Shown: positions 1 through 6,182 of the stretch, piece after piece
How the letters are laid out: every line of letters begins with the position of its first letter
How positions within the stretch are numbered: position 1 is the first letter of the stretch
DNA from: Candidatus Cloacimonadota bacterium
GTDB taxonomy: Bacteria; Cloacimonadota; Cloacimonadia; Cloacimonadales; TCS61
Assembly: GCA_003647825.1 (NCBI GenBank)
Contig: QMNP01000045.1
Coordinates: 1-9,389, forward strand
Direction: 5' to 3'
DNA length: 9,389 nucleotides
Translations under genes and position numbers: made by a program
The notes under the pieces: model-generated
Told to the model about the DNA's origin: nothing
The model's database searches: none
What the model saw: only the letters and a program-made list of their open reading frames with translations

Positions 1-19
1 ATTAATAAGAATATAAATA

Positions 20-727
20 TTATGATTCAACTATGAGTTCTTTGATACTATGAAATAATTTGTTTCGTAAATCTTCTATAGTTAATGTCTTAATATCCTC
101 GGCTCTTACAGCTTCACCAAAGTTAAGTGTAATTTTTGTAGGTGTGATATGCCAGGATCCTTTTTTCTTTAAATCGAATAAACCGGATAATCCAATTGGA
201 ATTATATCGACTCCAGCTTTCTTGGCTAAATGAAATGGTAATTTCTTAAAAGGCTGCATTTTTCCGGTTAAAGTTCTATGGCCTTCCGGTAAAATAGCTA
301 TCGAGGTTCCTGAATTTAGAGCTTTTAGAGCTTTTTTAATACTGCGAATTGAGGCATAAACGTTATCGCGTTCTATCGGAATAGTCCCCAATCTTTTAAT
401 CATCATTCCATAAAGAGGCCAATTGAACTGGTGATGCGCTTCCACTCCAAGAAAATATAATGGGATAAAGCCTTTTAACAGGGGAACATCGAACAAACTT
501 ACATGATTTGCCATCAAAAGGTAAGTCTTGTTTTTATCAATCTTATCAGCTCCGATCACTTCCACTTTAATGAACATGGCTTTGAATAAACCTCTCAATA
601 GAAACTGAATAAAACCATCGATTTTTTTTAATGGTAAAAGGTAAGAAAGAATTATAGCAGTAATGCAGAATAAACTGAAATAGACCACTCCAATAGTCCA
701 CAATACAATTGAGCGTAAACTTCTCAT
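20..727 (-). CDS. plsC: 1-acyl-sn-glycerol-3-phosphate acyltransferase (PlsC/LPLAT family)
   Basis: Predicted to acylate lysophosphatidic acid to phosphatidic acid at the inner membrane. Seen, numbering from the start chosen here (235 aa): an N-terminal hydrophobic helix at about residues 6-32; motif I NHVSLFD with the catalytic His75 and Asp80; motif II GTIPIER at 114-120; motif III PEGHR at 147-151; motif IV IIPIGL at about 175-180. All four LPLAT blocks are present and the length is normal for the family. I chose the ATG at 727 rather than the in-frame ATG at 769. The longer version would overlap the upstream kinase gene by 37 bases and add 14 polar residues ahead of the membrane helix. 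The ATG at 727 follows the kinase stop by 5 bases, with only a weak GGAAA upstream, so translational coupling is likely. The family is secure; a related LPLAT with another acceptor lipid remains possible. Confidence 0.9.
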   Translation of the reverse strand: MRSLRSIVLWTIGVVYFSLFCITAIILSYLLPLKKIDGFIQFLLRGLFKAMFIKVEVIGADKIDKNKTYLLMANHVSLFDVPLLKGFIPLYFLGVEAHHQFNWPLYGMMIKRLGTIPIERDNVYASIRSIKKALKALNSGTSIAILPEGHRTLTGKMQPFKKLPFHLAKKAGVDIIPIGLSGLFDLKKKGSWHITPTKITLNFGEAVRAEDIKTLTIEDLRNKLFHSIKELIVES

Positions 728-732
728 CGAGA

Positions 733-1623
733 TTATTTCCAGAATACTTCCACGTCTTGATGCAAACATTCAACTTCGATTGGAGTTAGTCCCAGCAGCT
801 CACCATCCGGAGTTAAAACTTTTGGTGGAGCAGCTTCAATTCGTATTTTCTTTGCTGTGAACGTTTCAACCTCTTTTAAATGTACGTGTTCACCAGTAAA
901 AACTTTAGGGAAAGCTTTCAGCAATCCAATCCTGCTTAATTTACCAAGGAGCGTAATATCTAACAAGCCGTCATCTATCTTTGCATTTGGAGCCATATAA
1001 AAATTTGAAGTGTAAGTAGTATTAGATATCTCAACAAAAATATTATCTCTCTTAAATATCTTTCCATCAATATCAATTGTGAGTTTAAATGCTTTCAAAG
1101 CTAACATTCTGTACAAAACTCCAAGAGAATAAGAAATATTTCCCAGTGATTTCAGCTTTTTTGCCGTGGCAGTTACATCAGCTACAAATCCCATACCTAA
1201 TATATTTAAAAAATAGTAGGTTTGACCGTGGGTAACAAATTTCCCCACGTCAACTTTTCTGGGTTTATTCTTAGCAATAATTTCAATCGCTTCCTGCCAG
1301 TTGTGGTAATGCATTTCCAGGTCGCGTGCAAAGGCATTGCCGGTTCCTACAGGTAATACGCCAATCGGAATTCTTTTTTGTGATTCATTCTGATAATAAC
1401 CGTTGATAACTTCGAAAAGTGTTCCATCACCACCTGCTGCAATTAATCCATCATATTTGCTGAAATTAACATTTTTAACAATTTCTATTCCATGTTCCGG
1501 ATAATCGGTAAGCTGAAGATCAAATTCGATTGCATTTTTAATTAAATACTCTTCAACTTGAGGTAAGATTTTCTTCGCTCTACCGTGTCCGGCAAACGGA
1601 TTATATATCAGCAATGCTTTCAT
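733..1623 (-). CDS. Diacylglycerol kinase-family lipid kinase (YegS/BmrU/DgkB-like)
   Basis: Predicted soluble lipid kinase that phosphorylates diacylglycerol or a related lipid with ATP, giving phosphatidate for phospholipid recycling. Seen in the 296-aa product: N-terminal YNPFAGHGRA (residues 7-16), the nucleotide-binding GGDGT loop at 64-68, PVGTGNAFARDL at 91-102, APNAKIDDGLLDI at 211-223, and the C-terminal TPDGE at 271-275. This order and the roughly 300-aa length are standard for the DAGK catalytic-domain family. The ATG at 1623 is preceded on the minus strand by GGAAGGGG at a 6-base spacing, an excellent ribosome binding site. It is first of a two-gene minus-strand unit with the acyltransferase just downstream. 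The two products act on adjacent lipids (DAG, lyso-PA, PA), which makes a shared phospholipid role plausible. The exact substrate (DAG, ceramide, sphingosine or another lipid) cannot be told from sequence. Confidence 0.9.
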   Translation of the reverse strand: MKALLIYNPFAGHGRAKKILPQVEEYLIKNAIEFDLQLTDYPEHGIEIVKNVNFSKYDGLIAAGGDGTLFEVINGYYQNESQKRIPIGVLPVGTGNAFARDLEMHYHNWQEAIEIIAKNKPRKVDVGKFVTHGQTYYFLNILGMGFVADVTATAKKLKSLGNISYSLGVLYRMLALKAFKLTIDIDGKIFKRDNIFVEISNTTYTSNFYMAPNAKIDDGLLDITLLGKLSRIGLLKAFPKVFTGEHVHLKEVETFTAKKIRIEAAPPKVLTPDGELLGLTPIEVECLHQDVEVFWK

Positions 1624-1798
1624 GAAATACCCCTTCCAAATTTACTGAGCTTAAAGTTGTTTATTCATTTATATAGTCAAATAGTTTATAAGATATTTGC
1701 CATAAATGAAAGAGAAATAATTTATTTATTGACTTATAATATTTTATTTTTCATCTGTTCAAACAGTATATTTCAGTATATTAAGGGGAAGGTATTGC
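1624..1798. promoter_or_regulatory. Divergent AT-rich intergenic region with probable promoters
   Basis: This gap separates the minus-strand lipid-kinase unit from the plus-strand envelope operon, so at least one promoter per direction is expected here. Seen: a perfect TATAAT at 1735-1740 without a convincing -35 box 17 bases upstream; TTGACT at 1729-1734, which directly abuts TATAAT so both cannot serve one promoter; TTGCCA at 1697-1702; and on the minus strand TTGACT at 1680-1675. None of these forms a well-spaced -35/-10 pair, so no single promoter can be assigned. The region ends with the Shine-Dalgarno AAGGGGAAGG (1783-1792), six bases before the ATG at 1799. Confidence 0.4.
1764..1783 (+). 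repeat. Tandem direct repeat CAGTATATT, 11-base period
   Basis: CAGTATATT occurs at 1764-1772 and again at 1775-1783, so the two copies are 11 bases apart, close to one helical turn. The second copy ends at the Shine-Dalgarno of the CsgG-like gene. It could be a two-site operator for a regulator, part of the 5' leader, or chance in AT-rich DNA. The repeat is seen directly; any role is inference. Confidence 0.4.
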
Positions 1799-3244
1799 AT
1801 GAGAATTAAAACTCTAATATTTTTAATAATTTTTTCAATAATATTTCCACGCCTGTCAGCAGTCGAAAAGTTCTATGTATATTATGATGATGGATTAGAA
1901 TACATGAAAAAGGGGCAATGGGAAAGAGCAATAGCTGAATTCAAAAGTGCAATTTCTCTGGAATTTGATGATGCCAAGAAAAAAAGAACTTATGGAACCA
2001 GATTTATTAAATACTTCCCACATCGTGAATTGGGAATCTGTTATTACAATCTGCAGGAATTTGATAATGCCATGGGCGAACTTCAACTTTCCTACGCTTT
2101 TAAAAAATCGAAACGAGCAGCGGAATATATTGAAAAGTTAAGCTATGGTGGCCAAACAATCGATCTGAAAGATGATACAGCAGAAAAAGAGAAGCAGAAA
2201 CAGGAACAGGAAGAACTTGCCCGCAGACAGAATGAACTGGATGAACAGAGACGGCAGGAAGAAGAACTCATTCGTAAACAAAAGGAATTGGAACAAGAGC
2301 AGAAGTTATTGGAAGAGCAAAGACAAAAAGAAGCTGAATTAGTGAAAATTGAGCAAAAAGAGAAAGCCATAAAAGAGCAGCAAAGGTTAAATAAAGAACG
2401 CGAAGAGCAAGCAGAAAGACTGGCTAAACTGGAACTGGAAATTGCTGAAAGGCAAAAACAGCTGGAAAAGGAAAAAGAAAAAGCCAGGCAAGAGAAAGAG
2501 AAGAAGAGCAATATAGCCGAACTTCCTGTTGGAGCTCTAACTTATGATCCGTCTAAAGTAACTCAAGTTGGTTCCAGACTTTCGATAGCTGTTCTTAAAT
2601 TCAACAGCAATGATAAGGGTGCAGACCTTACTGAATCTGTTACAGAAAAACTGGTTACTCAATTAGTAAATCTACGCCGTTTTCGCGTGATCGAACGAAG
2701 TGCATTGGACAAGATCATGGAAGAACAGAAGCTGGGAATGACAGGTTTTGTGGATGAGGAAACTGCTGTGAAAGTAGGTAAACTTGCTGGAGCTGATGTT
2801 ATCATTTTGGGCAGAATAAATCTTGAGATCGGTTTTGCAAAAGTAAGTGCTAGAGGAATCGATACAGAAACCAGTGAATTGATCGTTGCCAAAGAAGCTG
2901 ATTCCGGTAATACAAATATAGAAACAATCGAAAAACTAGTAGAACAGGTTGCTGTTGATATTTATAACGATCTTCCCTTAGTTGAAGGTATTGTAATGGC
3001 AGTAGAAGAAAACCAGATAATTCTTAGTATCGGCAGTAACGTTGGCGTACGAAAAGGTACCAAATGCGTAGCTTACAAAGAGGGTAAGAAATATTATCAT
3101 CCAACTACAGGGGAAGTACTTGGGAAAAATGTTACTCCATTAGGAGAACTTGTTGTAGTTCAGGTTCAGGAGAAAATGTCCATCGCCAAACCGATCGGCA
3201 AGATCAGTAATATTGAAATTGAAGATAAAGTTGTTGTGAAGTAA
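1799..3244 (+). CDS. Exported TPR / coiled-coil / CsgG-domain protein with FlgT-like C-terminus
   Basis: Predicted periplasmic or outer-membrane-associated assembly protein of 481 aa. Domains seen in order: signal peptide at 1-21, with likely cleavage after LSA and no lipobox Cys; two TPR-like helical hairpins at about 25-58 and 73-106; a Glu/Lys/Gln-rich coiled coil at about 126-236, with almost no Gly or Pro; a CsgG-type domain at about 258-395, with hallmark strings IAVLKF (263-268), FRVIERSALDKIMEEQKLG (295-313) and KLAGADVIILGRI (328-340); and a C-terminal beta-rich domain at about 396-481 resembling FlgT-C. The CsgG part is short and shows no obvious pore-forming hairpins as in curli CsgG, so it probably resembles FlgO/TolB-N-type domains rather than a secretion channel. 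A strong Shine-Dalgarno precedes the ATG. It is first of a likely operon with the barrel and LPP20 genes. The fold assignments are good; the function is unknown. Confidence 0.85.
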   Translation: MRIKTLIFLIIFSIIFPRLSAVEKFYVYYDDGLEYMKKGQWERAIAEFKSAISLEFDDAKKKRTYGTRFIKYFPHRELGICYYNLQEFDNAMGELQLSYAFKKSKRAAEYIEKLSYGGQTIDLKDDTAEKEKQKQEQEELARRQNELDEQRRQEEELIRKQKELEQEQKLLEEQRQKEAELVKIEQKEKAIKEQQRLNKEREEQAERLAKLELEIAERQKQLEKEKEKARQEKEKKSNIAELPVGALTYDPSKVTQVGSRLSIAVLKFNSNDKGADLTESVTEKLVTQLVNLRRFRVIERSALDKIMEEQKLGMTGFVDEETAVKVGKLAGADVIILGRINLEIGFAKVSARGIDTETSELIVAKEADSGNTNIETIEKLVEQVAVDIYNDLPLVEGIVMAVEENQIILSIGSNVGVRKGTKCVAYKEGKKYYHPTTGEVLGKNVTPLGELVVVQVQEKMSIAKPIGKISNIEIEDKVVVK

Positions 3245-3316
3245 ATCTTTGTAATTCCAGATAAGATTCTTTTTTCAGAACCTGGATTTCACTTAGGACT
3301 AAAAAGGGGAGATATT
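3245..3316 (+). other. Short operon spacer with ribosome binding site
   Basis: These 72 bases separate the CsgG-like gene from the first barrel gene. They contain a weak imperfect hairpin (TCCAG near 3257 paired with CTGGA near 3285) without a following T tract, so I do not call a terminator. GGGGAG at 3306-3311 lies five bases before the ATG at 3317 and fixes that start. The same tail, ATATTATG, follows the Shine-Dalgarno of the next gene (4629-4636). Confidence 0.45.
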
Positions 3317-4600
3317 ATGAGACTAAAATTGTTTGTAGTAATTTTTATTATTTCGGTTGCAACTATCTATGCGCAGCTTGATATAAATCTGGGACCAGAT
3401 TGGAATCTTACCGGTGTTGGTGCCAGAGCAGAAGGAATGGGAGGGGCATTCATAGGTGTTGCCGATGATGCAACAGCTCTTTCCTGGAATCCAGCTGGTC
3501 TTTCTCAACTGGAAAAACCGGAAGTTTCTATCGCAGGCAGAGGTTTGGCAGAATCTTATGAAGCGAAGTTTGCTTATGGTTCAGAGACTTATGATGATAA
3601 TCACGGTATTCTTAATTTTGTCAGTGGTGTCTATCCTTTAGAAATATCAGGAAAACAATTTGTAACAGCATTAGCTATACAAAGGCAGTTAGATCTTTAT
3701 TCGTATTATCACGAAGAATATAAAGAAGAAGATGGTAATGATTATTATAACTATTTTTATGAGACATTTTCGGAAGGCGGAGCCAGCACAATTTCAATAA
3801 GTATAGCTCATAGGCTGGCTTCAATCTTTTCAGCAGGTTTTGCAGCTAATCTCTGGGTTGGAGAAGCTTATCGGGAAACTAATGATGAGGTTGATGAAAT
3901 CGATGGTTCATCAACTTATTACTGGCAGTATTATGACGAATCAACCTGGACTTTTTCCGGGTTTAACTTTGTAATTGGGACGATGTTGGATTTCAATTAC
4001 CTTAGTAACCCCATACCATTAAAAATAGGATTCTGCGTAAAAACGCCATTTTCGTTAGATGTCGAAGAATCTTTCAGTTTGGAAGAATATACGGATGATA
4101 ATGGCACAATAACAGAATATTATCCCGAAGAAGAAACAAGTTCTCAATCCCTGGAAATGCCTTTAATGCTTGGAATAGGAGCTGCTTATCGCATTGGTGA
4201 CAACTTAACATTAGCTTTGGATATGGAGTCACGAAAATTTGGAGAAACAGAACTCAAAGAAAACTATGAAGAACTTACTGGGAACGAAGAAGAACTGGAG
4301 AATCAAGATCTGAATCAACTTCGTTTCGGTGGGGAATATCTTCTGACGGAATTGTGGGATTTTGCAGTTATTCCAATTAGAGTAGGAGCCCAAACCAATC
4401 CGACCCTTTTTACAGATCAAGATGATGAACAGGTTGTGGGAAATGCAATTTCATTGGGAACTGGTTTAATTACAGACAGATATTCGTTAGACCTGGCAGT
4501 TAAGAAATCTATGTTTGAAATAAACAGACAGGATTCTGATGGATTCGTTTATTCAAAAGAAAACAGCACGCTGACGTTGTCATTTATCTATTATTTTTAG
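3317..4600 (+). CDS. Outer-membrane beta-barrel, PorV/PorQ (UPF0164, FadL-like) family
   Basis: Predicted integral outer-membrane protein of 427 aa. Seen: a signal peptide of about 19-20 residues (cleavage near IYA/Q); the family signature at 35-63, containing GARAEGMGGAFIGVADDATA and then WNPAGL; alternating beta-strand patterns to the end; and a C-terminal aromatic ending IYYF, as expected for a BAM-recognised barrel. Conserved blocks YRIGDNLTLALD (291-302), DLNQLRFGGEYL (331-342) and AVIPIRVGAQTNPTL (350-364) are shared with the second barrel at 6183-7346. Two acidic, aromatic-rich loops lie at about 127-151 and 185-215. In this superfamily PorV is a shuttle for type IX secretion and FadL transports hydrophobic compounds, but neither job can be assigned here. 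It is second in the probable operon, after the CsgG-like gene and 33 bases before the LPP20 gene. Confidence 0.85.
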   Translation: MRLKLFVVIFIISVATIYAQLDINLGPDWNLTGVGARAEGMGGAFIGVADDATALSWNPAGLSQLEKPEVSIAGRGLAESYEAKFAYGSETYDDNHGILNFVSGVYPLEISGKQFVTALAIQRQLDLYSYYHEEYKEEDGNDYYNYFYETFSEGGASTISISIAHRLASIFSAGFAANLWVGEAYRETNDEVDEIDGSSTYYWQYYDESTWTFSGFNFVIGTMLDFNYLSNPIPLKIGFCVKTPFSLDVEESFSLEEYTDDNGTITEYYPEEETSSQSLEMPLMLGIGAAYRIGDNLTLALDMESRKFGETELKENYEELTGNEEELENQDLNQLRFGGEYLLTELWDFAVIPIRVGAQTNPTLFTDQDDEQVVGNAISLGTGLITDRYSLDLAVKKSMFEINRQDSDGFVYSKENSTLTLSFIYYF

Positions 4601-4633
4601 AGTTATATAAATCAAATAAAATACAGGGATATT

Positions 4634-5974
4634 ATGAAAAAATTATTAATTCTAATTTTTATTATGTGTCTTTCAAGCCTTATTGCCAAAACTCCCAGTT
4701 GGGTGAATAATCGCCCTTTAGATAATAATTATTACATTGGAATTGGATATTCTTCCAAAGTAAAAGGCAGCAACGATCATATTGAAAAAGCAAAAAATGA
4801 AGCTTTAAAGAATCTGGCTTCTGAGATAACTGTGAATATCTCTGGTGAGATAGTGAGTGATATGGTGGAGAAATCTGGTCTGCTGGAAGAGGAGTTACGT
4901 TCTAAAATAACTTCCACTACCCAGGCAGAGCTGGAAGGATTTGAAGTTGTCGATGAATGGCAGGACAAAAAACAATACTACATTTATTACAGACTTTCGA
5001 AAGAAAAATATGCCCTGCAGAAACAGCAGAAGATTGCCAATGCAACAGATCTGTCGCTGGATCTTTTTAGCAAGGCCAAAAACAGCGAGAGCAATAATGA
5101 ATACGATAAAGCCCTCACCTTTTATCTGCAGGCATTAAAACCTTTGGATAAATTCATTGGAGAACCATTGATAGCAGATTACAATGGCAAATCTATCTAT
5201 CTCAGTAATGAAATCAATAGTTCACTGCAGAATCTGCTTTCCAATATAAACTTGCAGGCTGTAAATTCTATGATCAGTGCGAAACGTAATTCAGCAGTTA
5301 AAACACCATTAAAAGTTGAAGCTAAAATTTATGATTCCGAGATTCCAATTTCAAATCTTCCGATCGCATTTAGTTTTACACGAGGAGAAGGAGATATCCA
5401 GAACCAGGTTTCTACAAATATGAATGGGATTGCTTCCTCTAGAATAGCTATGCTGAAATCAAATGACAAAATGCAGTTTGTTGTAGCTAAACTGGATATT
5501 CAAAAACTTATCAACCAGGACGATAGTTCATTTATTTACCGGAATATGCTGCAAAGCTTTCCCATTCCTGAAACCAAATTTATTCTTTCGGTGGCAGGTT
5601 TGTCTTTTTGTATTGATTCAGAAGAAACTAATCTTGGTAAAATAATGGAAGTAAATCAAGTAGAACCAAAGCTTAAAGAAGCTCTTTCATCAAAAGGTTA
5701 TAGTTTTACGGATGATATCAGCAATGCAGATTTTCATATTGGCCTGAAAGCCCGTTCTCGAGAAGGTTCAGAGCTTTATGGAATGTACTCTTCCTTTGTC
5801 GATTTGACCGTAAGTGTTACTGATATGAATAGTGGAGAAGAGATCTATCAGAATGTGTTTAATAATATATCAGGCCAGGGCTTAGATTACAAAAAAGCTG
5901 GTTTGAAAGCCTTTGAAAAAGCAGCAGAAGAATTTGTTGATGATTTTATTGATGTTTTGCAAAATAAATTATGA
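4634..5974 (+). CDS. Exported LPP20-domain protein with probable Ig-like domain
   Basis: Predicted periplasmic or outer-membrane-associated protein of 446 aa, no known enzymatic activity. Seen: signal peptide at 1-18 (cleavage likely after SLIA); an LPP20-type domain at about 20-130, marked by PSWVNNRP, YIGIGYS and a helix of the form AKNEALKNLASEITVNISG; a helical stretch at about 135-215; a beta-rich domain at about 222-290 that looks like a bacterial Ig-like or transthyretin-like fold; and a C-terminal alpha/beta domain at about 317-446 of CsgG/TolB-N flavour (VEPKLKEALSSKGY, then SNADFHIGLKAR). Many LPP20 proteins are lipoproteins, but the only early Cys (residue 12, context FIMC) does not fit a lipobox, so a soluble or protein-anchored form is inferred. 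AGGGA at 4625-4629 precedes the ATG. LPP20 includes FlgP of Vibrio, which works with the CsgG-like FlgO and FlgT, a pairing echoed by the gene at 1799. Confidence 0.78.
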   Translation: MKKLLILIFIMCLSSLIAKTPSWVNNRPLDNNYYIGIGYSSKVKGSNDHIEKAKNEALKNLASEITVNISGEIVSDMVEKSGLLEEELRSKITSTTQAELEGFEVVDEWQDKKQYYIYYRLSKEKYALQKQQKIANATDLSLDLFSKAKNSESNNEYDKALTFYLQALKPLDKFIGEPLIADYNGKSIYLSNEINSSLQNLLSNINLQAVNSMISAKRNSAVKTPLKVEAKIYDSEIPISNLPIAFSFTRGEGDIQNQVSTNMNGIASSRIAMLKSNDKMQFVVAKLDIQKLINQDDSSFIYRNMLQSFPIPETKFILSVAGLSFCIDSEETNLGKIMEVNQVEPKLKEALSSKGYSFTDDISNADFHIGLKARSREGSELYGMYSSFVDLTVSVTDMNSGEEIYQNVFNNISGQGLDYKKAGLKAFEKAAEEFVDDFIDVLQNKL

Positions 5975-5975
5975 G

Positions 5976-6152
5976 TTCTGCATAATAGAGTGTTTTTGTG
6001 AGAAAAGAAAAAAAGTGTGTCTTTGCGAGTTTGCTTCTCGCTGTTGCTTACGAAGCAATCTCTATAAATAGTGATCTATTAGCAATATAGATTGCTTCAG
6101 CAGAAACTCTCTGATAGATGCTTCGCAAAGACAAAGTTTGTATTATGCAGAA
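5976..6152. repeat. Nested inverted-repeat (palindromic, MITE-like) intergenic element
   Basis: The 208-base gap between the LPP20 gene and the second barrel is largely filled by nested inverted repeats. The outer arms are perfect 12-mers, TTCTGCATAATA at 5976-5987 and TATTATGCAGAA at 6141-6152. Middle arms are perfect 11-mers, TGTCTTTGCGA at 6018-6028 and TCGCAAAGACA at 6123-6133. Inner arms are perfect 10-mers, GAAGCAATCT at 6052-6061 and AGATTGCTTC at 6089-6098. Smaller hairpins occur inside (TTGCTT-ACG-AAGCAA at 6044-6058; AGCAAT-ATAG-ATTGCT at 6081-6096). The core resembles, from memory, a dispersed intergenic palindrome seen in many bacterial genomes with GAAGCAATCT and TTGCGAG-type ends. 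No ORF or target-site duplication is evident. It could fold in mRNA and separate expression of the two flanking genes. Confidence 0.8.
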
Positions 6153-6172
6153 GCCTTAAAATAAATTAAAAT

Positions 6173-6180
6173 AGGAGGAG
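6173..6180 (+). promoter_or_regulatory. Strong ribosome binding site for a TTG start
   Basis: AGGAGGAG, a near-perfect Shine-Dalgarno, ends two bases before TTG at 6183. It supports TTG as the true start, because the next residues (KKLLFVVIMLVVV) form a complete signal peptide that an internal ATG at codon 10 would destroy. Confidence 0.8.
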
Positions 6181-6182
6181 TT

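Noticed and set aside
725..769. Longer acyltransferase start at the ATG at 769
   Set aside because: It would overlap the kinase gene by 37 bases and add a polar, arginine-containing leader before the membrane helix. The ATG at 727 sits just after the kinase stop.
1585..1809. Plus-strand 74-codon frame across the divergent intergenic region
   Set aside because: It starts inside the lipid-kinase gene in antisense, runs through AT-rich non-coding sequence, overlaps the start of the CsgG-like gene, and has no ribosome binding site or recognisable domain.
2143..2511. Minus-strand 122-codon frame rich in Ser, Cys and Phe
   Set aside because: It is the reverse complement of the Glu/Lys/Gln-rich coiled-coil coding region; its odd composition follows from GAA/GAG/CAG/AAG codons read backwards.
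3245..3316. Possible terminator between the CsgG-like and first barrel genes
   Set aside because: The TCCAG/CTGGA pairing is only five bases, encloses a large loop, and has no T tract after it.
1799..5974. Curli or true CsgG secretion system
   Set aside because: No curli subunit genes (CsgA/B), no CsgE or CsgF, no lipobox, and the CsgG domain looks too short for the pore-forming hairpins.
5976..6152. CRISPR array
   Set aside because: The repeats are inverted and nested, not regularly spaced direct repeats, and no cas-like gene is present.
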